Source of the DNA: Lepiota brunneoincarnata
Lineage: Eukaryota; Basidiomycota; Agaricomycetes; Agaricales; Agaricaceae
NCBI GenBank assembly: GCA_023014365.1
Contig: JAEBUN010000013.1
Span: forward strand, 620,001-684,000
Direction: 5' to 3'
Length of the DNA stretch: 64,000 nucleotides
The position numbers were made by a program, and so were the translations under genes. The notes below the pieces were generated by a model that was not told the origin of the DNA, made no database searches, and saw only the letters and a program-made list of their open reading frames with translations. Shown here one piece after another: positions 46,652 through 56,760 of this stretch. Position 1 is the first letter of the stretch. Each line of letters opens with the position of its first letter.

Positions 46652-46783
46652 GGGAGTATGGGGTTAAGTTGTGCTCTCCCAACTCGAACCAGTTCACCCG
46701 TTTTTATACCCCGGCGGAGTTTTCCGATGGGCCCCGGTCTAGACCACCTTGGGCCTCGAGGCTCGGCCCTAAAGGGGGGGCAC

Positions 46784-47434
46784 TGTCATATCCATGCCAA
46801 ACCCAGAGCTTAACCATTATACTTCGGCTTCTCGACTCCACGTGCGTTCCACACAACAACCCTCTGCCCTCCGACTCGGCCCCAACTCACTCCGACCGCA
46901 ACCCACTGCCCCGATCACGCGACCACCTCCACACGTGCCGTGGTCACCTGAACCTCGCTGTCTCTATTTCCCCGTCTCCATTTCCCATCCGTAGTCAAGA
47001 TACGTTACCAGTCTCCATACCCGTACCGGTCTCCATTTCGTTTGTAATCCGTTTGTAACCATATGGGTCTCCGCTTCGCTCCGCACGTAGTCAGTACGAG
47101 TCATAGTTCGTAAGGCCAGTAGTATATATACCGTAGGTACTTGGCTTGTACTCCTCAGTCTGATAATCGAATCGAGCAGCGGACCAGCTCCCTGTTCCCT
47201 TTCCTCTCCTCTCTTCTGCCTCGCTCCGCTTCGGCTCCGACTTCCTGAAATACGGACTAGGACAGTAGGAGGGCACAGCACATAAGCTGAGGCCGCAAGT
47301 CCAACCCCCCGCCCGACGTACTCCGCCTCGGTTCCAAAGTCTACGTACTGACTTCGCTCTGTCCACCGGTTACCTTATATCAAGGATACCACCCCGACCC
47401 TCCGCTTCGGTCCCGATCCGCACCGGCTCTAACA
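46784..47434 (+). repeat. LTR 3 of the B-C array
   Basis: 651 bp, identical in my reading to LTR 2, followed by the TSD GATAC at 47435-47439. Confidence 0.93.
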
Positions 47435-47848
47435 GATACCCATCATGTGCACTATGGATGATGGATATCAAATGCCACTATACTCTAGATATGGATTATG
47501 ATATTGTTGTTGACAATAGCCCAGTTATGTAAGGCATATCTCAGAATGATGTATTTTGCTTATCATCAGCATCATATCTCCACATGCAATATTTATTTAG
47601 TTTACACTCACATAACAGTGGCATATGACATATATTTAATGGATATTCAATTGCAACACATACTTCCTGATATTCTAACTATCCTGCTTGCAATATTGAG
47701 CCAAAATGAAAAATATCTAACAAATACCCCAAGGTAGGATAACAAATGGATATTTATTATATCCACAGCTATGATATCCTGTCTGATATTTCAGCATATA
47801 AATAAAGGATATCTCATGCTCAAATATAGTCGTACGCCAGCAGTGAGA

Positions 47849-49308
47849 GTGTGTGGCTAGGACACGTGACAAGGATGAACCTATTCTCGCTCTAAGACAC
47901 CAATTTCACTGACCTCAGATGACTCTGTAGTATTACCCCCTGGCGCAAAGCAAACCTGTTAGACACGTTAGAGCGCTGGGCTTAAGACTCCAATGTTTTT
48001 AAGATACCCTAATTTTATGGAATTTATGGTTCACGTTCGTTGGCACTGGAGACCTTTGGCAGGCAAATTTGAACCAGAATTCTCGTCTAAGTCAATGTTA
48101 TCCCTACTACGAACGCAACCAGACCATAAATGGTACCTTTGGTGGGAGAGTAGAGAAACCCCACTTTCAGCGTGTGGAGCAGCGGTTAGCGTAAACTAAG
48201 GCCCGAGTAAATCACCAAGGCGCACTGTATGAGCTGGAATAGCAACAGGCAATAGTGTGTGTCGGGTTGAAAGCACACTCATACAGATCTGGTGCTCTAC
48301 AGGGCTCCAGCCCTCCCCATCGAAAAATTGGTTCGCAATCAGGTTTGTAATGCTATTTAGCCGTATTCAGAACGATGTTATCACTGCTCCTTTTAAAAGC
48401 GAAATCGGAGATCGAAAAGAGAGAGTGAGCAATCGAAGGTCTTGATTCTGGAGAATTAAGGTCTTCATTGTGCTGACCCCTAGCTGAAGCGCCGACCCCG
48501 GACCCCTATTTCAAATTGTGGTGTTTGACCGTCTCGTTCCACAACTGGCAAACGACAGGCTTGAGTCCCGGGTATTACCAGACAGGTCCTATATAGAGTT
48601 GCTCTCTGCTTGTTTATAAGCACACCACCCGAGTTTCATTTGGAGGCTGAGTAAAATTATTTACCCTAGATGACCCGCTCATTACTGACGTTCGGTAGCT
48701 TTCATTTAACTTCCTGGTTTTACCTTGAATCGCTACACGGTCACTGCTACGCGATAACATCCGGCTCTATCCTCTTCACCGGAATCACGCTCTTATCTGC
48801 ACCCAAATCCTAGCTCGATGCCCAAAGGTATGAAATGCCCTCGGTGCGAGGTGTGGGAATGCGAAGAGCACATAGTATTGTGTCGGGGGACAACCACGAA
48901 ACACGAAAATATGTACCTCGCGACGGGGGAGCCATGTCCTGCCCCCATCCCGCAGAGAAGCAATGAAAAAAAGGGAAGCAATGGGAAAAAGAGGGGAAGG
49001 AAGGATGGCGAAAGAGACACAGTAGCATGTGGTAATTCCGTCGGTCAGCCTGGTGAGTTTTCCAGTTGAGCTTCCAGTGCAGCATAAGTAGTTTATGATT
49101 AATAGATGCATATCCTGTAAGTGTAACACGTCTACATGTTGTGAGGATAAGCATAAGACATATCTACTAAAGGGACTCACCTCAGTCACTTGGTGTAATG
49201 ACAAGTACCGAGTGGGCCGTAGTCTATGCATTACCAAAAGTATCCTAGCTATAGGGATCAGCAGAGGTTGGATGAAACTCAGGGATTTGGGAGGAAATGC
49301 TTGGTCTA
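47849..49308. other. Intergenic, no recognised gene
   Basis: Short frames only, for example 48818-49069, which is Lys/Arg-rich with a few Cys residues. I could not assign any of them. Confidence 0.4.
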
Positions 49309-49400
49309 AAGATCCTGATGCACGTCTTGCTGAGGTCCTTTCCGTCATCCGACATTCTCAAGCCATCGGACCACGCAGTCCGATGGAAATGCTCGACTAA
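49309..49400 (+). pseudogene. NACHT family fragment
   Basis: About 30 codons match the linker after the NACHT core (DPDARLAEVLSVIRHS), ending just after the family MEMLD motif, where a stop follows. Neither flank is homologous. A small dispersed remnant. Confidence 0.7.
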
Positions 49401-49617
49401 CTTGTATCCCTCTTTTCCTCTTTATCCCAGTGGAAGTGAGGGTGCGCCGCTGCAGGTGATTAATCTGGTGGTTCTTATGCACCAAAGGTTTACCTGCATG
49501 TGCCATAAACGAGTAGACACACGCAGTATTCCAGTAAGGTCGGGTCAGGCCGAGGGTTTAAGCCATGCGGCAACCCTGAACGTTTGCCGCTGCGGTGGTT
49601 CCGCAGGAAATACTTAA

Positions 49618-50763
49618 TGAGCGCACGAACGTACACAGGGTCTCTCTCTGACGATGCTGAACAGAATATCAATGAACAACTCACACAGACCCCAGAGCTT
49701 GAGCTCATATGCTCTATTTCTCTCTCCTCCTTAACTGCCCCTTCTTCTGCATCCCTTCGCCCACCTTCAGTCAGCAGCACCAACTCCGCCTCACCCTCTA
49801 TGACCTTCTCTCCTCTAATGCCCTCACGACCCCACAATGCCTTGTCCTCCACTCCCTCTCCACGAACGCACACTTATGTCCTCAGAAAGACTATCAACAC
49901 CTCAAAAGCAACCTTGCTGCCCAGGGGACGCCCTGCCGATTGACCTTGTCCTCCAGGGGCAGGCTTTCAGTATGGAGTCCACGGACCGCAATGTTCTCCT
50001 GAAACCCTCAGAGAGAGCACCTTTGCGGTTTCATCAGTTGTCCGAATCCTCCAAATGGGCGCTTCCGAAGGGCTTGCAGGATTGGGGAGGGGCAACTGTG
50101 AGCCTCCCTCTCGCTCTCTCTCGATTTCTTCCTTGTATATCTCACACAGGTTCGCCATTTAACCCTCTAACTCATATCTCTTCGCCGTAGATGCACAACT
50201 TTCCCAAACACTCGTTCTCATGGCCCTCTCTACGTCTCACCTACCATCTTCGCTCCCCATTTACAAGCTATCCTATTCGTCCCTCCCCAACTCATCCTCC
50301 CCGCCGTCAAGTAGTGGTCCTACTCCCATTGTCACATGACTTTTTCCTCCCAGTGACCTCTGCCAAGCTTCCACCTCCCCTGGGCACAGCTGATCCCAAG
50401 CTCAAGGACAAAGGACAGGCGCATTCAGCCATGTGTTTAACTGCCTTGGAAGACATGGTCAGTCCATCCGAGGCGTGTCCAAGTATGGTTCGCAAGGTCG
50501 AAGGGTGTGTAGAAGACGTTCCTATGCGTGCTTGTTTGGAAGGAACGGGCTCATCCGATGATGATGATGAGGATCCGAAATCTCGGGCCGAAGGAAATTT
50601 TGAGACAGTTCGTCTCTCAATTCCAATCATATCATTCTGTTTGATTCGTGCTGCGCTTTCTGAAACTGTGCATAAGATTACTACAAGGCTTCATTTTCTT
50701 TCCCGTTTGAGACTATTTACTCAGCTTTCTGTGGTCTTTTGCTTGATCATGAGCCATTCTTGA
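49618..50763 (+). CDS. Possible multi-exon gene of unknown function
   Basis: Several frames look protein-like but are not contiguous. They include an ATG-led acidic start at 49618, a Leu-rich stretch with TLYDLLSSNAL (about 49795), a segment with STDRNVLLKPSERAP (about 49976) and a C-terminal part ending in an acidic run, SSDDDDEDP (about 50550). Plausible introns join some of them (ending TCAGCAG near 49780, and CGCCGTAG near 50190). I do not recognise a family. It could be a real spliced gene or a decayed one. Confidence 0.25.
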
Positions 50764-51816
50764 TGTATGTCCGGAGACGTACAATGCATTCTCACTTGGG
50801 CATCAATGGCACATGAGGAACACAGGTCAACCGCCGTTTGCCACGCAGCGTGCGAAGACCCCCATCCATCGGGATCTATTCATGGCTGACATGTGCATAT
50901 GCTATTGATATTGGTACTGTGCTGAACGTCAAGTGTCAAGCCACCTTCGGAGTGAGTGCTGAGCAGGACCTCAATCACCTCGAGATCCAGGATATGGAAG
51001 TGTGTCATAGGTGGTTGATGCAAACCGGGAGCTTACAGGTTAGCCTGCTGTTGTCCACGACATGGCACTGGTCCCATTTGAGATCTTCCAGTCGTTACAG
51101 AGTCGCGGAAATGATGGCCAGGTGAGTGGCGACCCCTTATCTTTCAACATTTATGGTAACAGCTGAATGCTCTGAGCTAGGACGTGGATTATTAATATAA
51201 TGGATCTCCCAGGAATAATTTGGACCATTCCCATCAACTACCGTTCTCGTCCAACGCCGATCCCTGGGTTTGTCTCTCATGACTCAACAAGTCACCCATT
51301 TCCGTTCATCACCGATTCCTGGGCTTGTCATTTCTGTGCTGACTACCATTCTCGTCCACCACCGACTCCTGGGTTAATTGCTCCGCTGTCACCATCACTG
51401 CTACTATCACACAATAATAGAACTGATATTTCACTAAGCCGCTGCCCTCTATGTGTCCCATCAGTCTGGAAAAGAGACGTGGAATTAACAAAGATGGAAG
51501 AACATTGGCTAGCAGTTCGGAAGTCATAATTCGCATCCACAAGATCCTAGAGGCATCAATAGATGGAGTAAGTAATCCTGCCTACCAACCCGATAAGGTC
51601 TTTGGATGTTCGATGTCCAAGGTGTTCTGACGTATGTCAGGTAATGGGTGCGTTCCTGAGCCATATGCACCAATAGCCAAACGTAGAAGGAGGAATACAT
51701 ATGGATTTGTATATAAGGGCTCAAGGGGGAACAATTTCTTTCTAATTTTCATTGACTTCGACACACATCTCACACAACAAGTCCTTACAACTTCGCCCTG
51801 TGCACGAACTCTTACA
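50764..51816. other. Intergenic with a short degenerate tandem repeat
   Basis: No recognised coding sequence. The promoter of the secreted gene at 51817 lies at the right end: TATATAAGG near 51710. Confidence 0.45.
51234..51375 (+). repeat. Degenerate minisatellite-like repeat
   Basis: Three imperfect units of about 50 bp share ACYRYTCTCGTCCA and CCGAYYCCTGGG-type blocks (near 51240, 51308 and 51345). Confidence 0.5.
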
Positions 51817-52453
51817 ATGAGAAATATTTTCTTTTCCCTTTTTGCAGCTCTTCTGCTGAGCCATATCTCAGCCAAGTGCAAGCCCGATGGTATTCCAGCC
51901 GTGCGTATGAAAGCTTTTTCTTATACGTTCTCATTAGTTGATAATATTATTTAATTTTTCAAAGCATCGTCGAGCCACTAACACCTGCGGAGATCCATCG
52001 CTTACCACAACATACTATGAAGGATTCCAGTCTGCAGCTGTAGTACATGGAATCAGCACCCTGGCAGCGTTCGTTAGTTCGCAGGCAGGTGGAGGCCCTT
52101 GGCAGGATCATCGGACCTTCCCATAAGAGCATGGTCCTTTCCTGGGCAGCCCAGCACCACCCCGCTCTATGCGTTCTTCAATCCGACAACAACAGACTGG
52201 ATGTACTTAACTTCCAAAGATGGAAACCCCCCACCCCCTCCAAGTGGCTTCGGGGCCGGAATCAATCCATAGCTACGTGTATCCCACGCAGGTTTGTGGA
52301 AGTGTTCCCCTTTATGCGGCGTCCATGCCGGGGGATCATTGGTACACCACCAATTTGCAAGAACATAATGATTTAATCGGTGGGTTCGGATGGAGTGATG
52401 CTGGAATTGCGGCATATGTATTGCCGGTGGATGGTATGCTCCCTTCTTTCTAA
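51817..52453 (+). pseudogene. Secreted DUF5648-like protein gene, frameshifted
   Basis: Exon 1 (51817-51900) encodes a clear signal peptide, MRNIFFSLFAALLLSHISA. The intron is 51901-51964 (GTGCGT...AAAG). Exon 2 opens with a Cys-containing segment. Two DUF5648-like repeats follow: one with PLYAFFNPTTTDWMYLTS (about 52162) and one with PLYAASMPGDHWYTT (about 52306) ending GIAAYVLPV. The parts lie in different frames, with breaks near 52125 and 52260, and the stop is at 52453. TATATAAGG lies about 105 nt upstream of the ATG. DUF5648 repeats occur in secreted or surface proteins; the substrate is unknown. Either two small indels have broken it or I have missed short introns. Confidence 0.6.
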
Positions 52454-53553
52454 ACGGTTGGCTCGTGCTGAGGCTGCTTAACCAGACTGTTGCAGTATTT
52501 GAATTATTGCTCCTGTGAATATTTTGGTCGGAAGCTTGTTATACTTTCGATGATTGTAACTCCTCATTCTATGTGAGGTTTAGAATTTACCAATATCATA
52601 GAAAGGAGATATTCTGAATGAAATTTTATTGGAAGATGTTTCTTCATACATTGATTGATAAGAGGGTATATTCCTGTGAGATAATGAGTTGGGGCAGGTG
52701 CTGATGTTCGTCGTATATACCCGGAAAGGGATGAATACTAGGGTTGGAGGGCCCTAGGAAAGTTGAAAACGGATTGGAACGCCAACGCGATCTCAGCTGA
52801 GATGAGATTATCACTAGTGTGACTGGCTGGGTTGGTTGGATCGAGGACGATTATAGAGGGTGGCCATGGTCTCGGAGACACACCCACCGGGAAACCCCCT
52901 ATGCGGACGAATTACTGCATCCACACCAACTACTTGAATTAGACCCAATGGGTTTCATTCTTTTGACTCTTGAGGGATGATTTGAGGGATGATTTCAACA
53001 GTTTAGTGTTTTATAGAACAGCTGAGCGTAGGTTTGTACTTTTCCGACCTGTTCAAAATTTCTAAACTAGAGTGGGCCTCGCTTCAACACCGGTGGGTCT
53101 AGCACCTGTGGGTCTAGCACTACCAGATATACGAGAGCTTGTCTAGACCTCGGGGGAGAAATCCAGTGGTCGTTACCGTGGTTACTCCACCTTGGATTCA
53201 AGCCCTCCCCCTTAGCGTTGCCACGGCAGTCTTACCTACCCTCATAACTTCTTTCTCCTCCTTCTCCTCCTGTTATAACTTATTGCTAGCATCGAGTGTA
53301 GCTGGTGATTACGCATAGTCAACGAGGAGGGGACCTGCCCGTCACAATGAGCACTTCAATTCGAATCTCAAGTCCCTCTGTCAAGTACCATGCATATACC
53401 ACACGCTTCTTATGCTATAAGCACAGAATGCCAAGAATAAAAATAACAAGGGTCCACTCACATGACCATGGGTGTTTGAGCAGACACCCATATGTTTGCT
53501 GCTGACGATCCCACCATCAAAGCTTATCACCCACCTGCAATCTCTAACAAAGA
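52454..53553. other. Intergenic, no recognised gene
   Basis: AT-rich near 52550-52700; nothing coding recognised. Confidence 0.45.
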
Positions 53554-56133
53554 ATGCCCTTACTGGATCGCGTATTTGGTGAGGGGGGAAAGGCGAGAAG
53601 GTACCCCTCAACACACATAGTAAGCACCGTCACTTGACCACTCGGCTACCGGTGTAACCCTTTAACCAGGTACAGCATCAAAAAATATCTAGGATGAGTC
53701 CATCCAAGCTACAAGCGATAGCTTACAGACCCGACTCGTTACTGCCATGAAGGGTGGTATTGAACCAGCAAGCAGCGGAAGTGCTGCAACCCCACAGCCC
53801 TTCAGGTGACGCCATTCCACCAACTCACTATTACCCTGGATATCTAAGCTGGATCAGAGAATATGGGAAACATGTTCTTTCCGAATGCAAGCAACCCAAT
53901 ATTCAACCAACCAGTAACAATGGCCGGAAAGTTAACGATGCACGACAATTCTACCGTAATCCGGAAGTTGGCAATCATAAACAAGTTCGACCAGGGGAAG
54001 CCCGGTATGAGTCTCCTATGTGGGTTACGAAAACGGAGACACTCATCTCAAGTCTGGCAGTCCTCGATGCTCTCTCGCAAGAAATGACTCGAGGGGCCGA
54101 CGTTGACTCCTCCGCTCGCTACCCCCCTCCCAAGTGTTATCCCGGCACTCGCAAGTCTCTCACCGCCAAAATACAAAATTGGCTGCTTGATGATCGTCGT
54201 ACCTGGGATGTACTGTGGCTCCATGGACCGGCAGGGGTGGGGAAGTCGGCTGTCGCTCAAACCATCGCAGAATTTGCCCAGGACAATTATCGACTGGGTG
54301 CCGCATTCTTCTTCTCCAAGTCCAACAAATGAAAGGATTTTCAGCCTGTCTTCATCACTCCCGCGTATCAGCTCGCTGTCCGGTTCCCTGGGTACCTGCC
54401 CCTTGTTGCGAAGGAGCTAGGGGCAGATCCAGATTTGCTCAAGAAGGCTCCTCATGTCCAGTTCCGACAGCTGATCATCGAGCCATTGAGCTCCTTGCCC
54501 GCTCATCCAAAACGCTTAATTGTCCTGGATGGACTCGACGAGTGTGATGGAGAAGCGGCCCAGTTGCACATCGTCGAGTTAATCAACAATCTCACCCTCG
54601 CCAAGGTATCCCTCCCGATCATCTGGATGATATGCAGTCGACCAGAACCTCACCTCATGCGTGCTCTCGTCAGAGGTGATTTTCCGATCCAGTGTTGGAG
54701 GGAGGAGCTTGCAATTGACGCGGAGGAATCGCGAGATGACACTTCGACGTTTATTCGCACGCGGTTCAAGGAGATTCACGATCGCTATGGGGATTTTGTC
54801 GAAGAAGATGCGAGGGGAGTGTGGCCACCCGAGAGGGATGTTGTGCAGATTATCAACGAAGCATCAGGTCTCTTTGTTTTCGCCAGCACTGTACTCAAGT
54901 ACATTGAGGATGCTGGTTCTGGGAACCCCGACGCACGTCTTGCTGAGGTTCATTTCTGTCATCCGACATTTCCAAGCAGTCAGATCGCGCAGTCCGATGG
55001 AAACGCTTGACCAACTCTATACCCGGATTCTCTCGGAGATTCCTGAGGATATCTGGCCAGTAACACATCGGCTGCTCAAAATCCTTGGCCCCGTTATCTT
55101 TTGGCCGAGCCTTGCGCGCCACGACTCCTTTCGAATTTCTTAGGCATTACTCGCAGCGGATTCTATGCCGCGATGCACAAGCTTCATTCAGTTCTGGAGG
55201 TGCCTCACCCGATGAGGCGGACACTCGCCCTCTGCACTTTCTCCATGCTTCCTTCCGCGATTATCTTATTGAGCCTACACGTTCAGGTCGATTTTGCGCT
55301 TCATTGCCACCAGACTTCAAAGGGAATGACGAAGTACCGAAGGCGTGCCTGGGGTTCATTAGCTCACCATTACCATTCCTCTTTGAGAGCGCGTACAAGC
55401 TCACAACCACATTGAGACCTCTCATGCCTAAACTATCCCAAACTCGCTGTCGAACACGCACTGAGCCGTTACATGACTTGGCCATTCATCGGCCGTGAAC
55501 CAGCATTGACATGCAGAGCTGCGGAGCACTTGATCAGGTTGGCGCAATGGCGTGCCTTCTCATCCTATGACACTCTCCCAACACTAAGGTGACGAATACG
55601 ATGAACTGAAAAGGATGCTCCGTGCATTTGACTACAATTCACTCACCCTCTCCGGGTATCAGCAAATCAACCTGCGGCGCGGCATTCCTGGATTCATTCG
55701 CTGGGTCAAAAAAACTGCGGGATTTATTCTCTCTAGGATGACTAAACCTTATGTTTCATGTAACAGTCCCTTCATGATCTGGTTAGGACGCACAGCATTA
55801 GTGAAACCGACGACAAACTCCTCTCGCGCTTGAGAGATAAGGAAGAAAAAATAGAACTCCTGGTAAGGAGCTGGACTGGGATGCAAGGATTGTTCCTGAT
55901 GTTACATATGCACATAGAACCTCACTGGCAACTATCATCTCGATTCTGCCTCCGACAATGAGCGAATTTGCTTCCTGCTGGGGTATGGCACGAACGCGGT
56001 CCTAGTCGCGGTTGGCTCGGAGGACTCTGGACCCAAATACTATTCTTCCAAATCAGCCCTAGAGATATGGCCCTCTCTGGCCGAGTGGTCAGATGAACCA
56101 AATGTCAATGCAGCACAGCCGGGACCGGTCTAG
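53554..56133 (+). pseudogene. NACHT STAND (NLR-like) gene, copy 4, multiply broken
   Basis: The start MPLLDRVFG and the 5' exons follow the family pattern, with introns starting near 53620, near 53806 and at 54007 (GTATGAG...GGCAG). NACHT motifs are clear: Walker A GPAGVGKS (about 54227) and Walker B LIVLDGLDEC (about 54519). Defects are TGA at 54330-54332 (CGA in copy 3), a frameshift near 54950, and further breaks near 55090, 55200 and 55440. The 3' exons remain recognisable to the stop at 56131-56133. It is the only copy besides 3 that keeps both the N-terminal exons and the NTPase core, and it shows what copy 3 looked like before its LTR insertion. Confidence 0.82.
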
Positions 56134-56438
56134 TAGTCCTACGATAACAAATCGCGTTACTTGATGCGGACACTTAGTTTGAAACTTGATGATGTATTCA
56201 TCTAATTGTCTTTAAACAAAGTACACTATAAAATTCTATACCAATATAAGCCCCGCTCCAGTACCAATGGTTCTAATGCCCATGCGGCCAGTACTTCCAA
56301 AGGTGGTGAACCTGCAAAGGAATAGATGTACCTCGTGGGAGGAATCCAGGAGTCGTCGCCCTCACCTCCCTCCCTCCCTGCTATCACCTTGTAACCGGTA
56401 GACTACTGAACGTCGCTCATAGTGACGTATCACACTAG

Positions 56439-56760
56439 TTATATTTCTAATCCCCACCTCTCATCGCAGAGGCCGTGCAGATGTACTGTGATGAGACGAA
56501 GATGCACGCGTCTGGAATCACATTCACACACGTTGACAGAGGCGTAGTAGCAGAAGTCGTTAATGGACGACCTGCAGCCTTGGGCCTGATCTAGGCCATT
56601 GGTATAACAGCTGAGCTGGGCTTCCGTGGCCGACTCTTCAGCCATAGCAGCTGGGATAACAGCAATGAGAGCGAAGAGTGCGAACTAGCAATGTAAAAGC
56701 AGGTCAGTGGAAAGAAATAGTCGAAAGATGCGAAGAACTCCTGACCACTTTGGACAACAT
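56439..56760 (-). CDS. Small secreted cysteine-containing protein
   Basis: Exon 1 is 56760-56746 (ATG plus four codons). The intron is 56745-56685 (GTCAGG...GCTAG, branch-like CTGAC). Exon 2 is 56684-56439. The joined 86-residue product starts with a signal peptide, about MLSKVFALFALIAV..AAMA, and continues with Cys residues in LSCYTNG, GCRSS and DFCYY. TATAAAAA on the minus strand at 56806-56813 is about 50 nt upstream. A further intron (GTGTGA near 56520 to ATCACAG near 56485) would give a shorter tail with another Cys. Effector-like by size and composition only; I do not recognise a family. Confidence 0.6.

Larger units (their letters stand above)
32472..47434 (+). mobile_element. Tandem gypsy array B-C with three LTRs
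   Basis: LTR (32472-33122), internal B, LTR (39628-40278), internal C, LTR (46784-47434), with a strict 7156-bp period. The only target-site duplication is outside the array: GATAC at 32467-32471 and 47435-47439. I saw one substitution between the B and C internal regions (38278 versus 45434). B and C share the gag TGA and a 10-bp pol deletion. Unequal recombination between LTRs after a single insertion explains this; an assembly duplication is the alternative. Confidence 0.92.
32100..47845. mobile_element. Foldback DNA element hosting the B-C gypsy tandem
   Basis: 32100-32471 and 47440-47845 are long imperfect inverted repeats of each other with ends CACTGCTGGCGTA. Without the insert the element would be about 780 bp and almost entirely palindromic. 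A 3-bp AGA flanks both ends (32097-32099 and 47846-47848). The CACTG terminus and 3-bp duplication would fit a CACTA-type non-autonomous element, but 3 bp is weak evidence. No transposase is present. Confidence 0.7.

Noticed and set aside
47097..47434. A fourth gypsy copy beginning at LTR 3
   Set aside because: The sequence after LTR 3 is the TSD GATAC and the foldback arm, not gag.
47960..47995. A tRNA-Leu-like stretch (TTAGAGCGCTGGGCTTAAGACTCC)
   Set aside because: I could not close an acceptor stem or T arm around it.
51234..51375. CRISPR-like array
   Set aside because: Only three degenerate units without uniform repeats or spacers, in a eukaryotic sequence.
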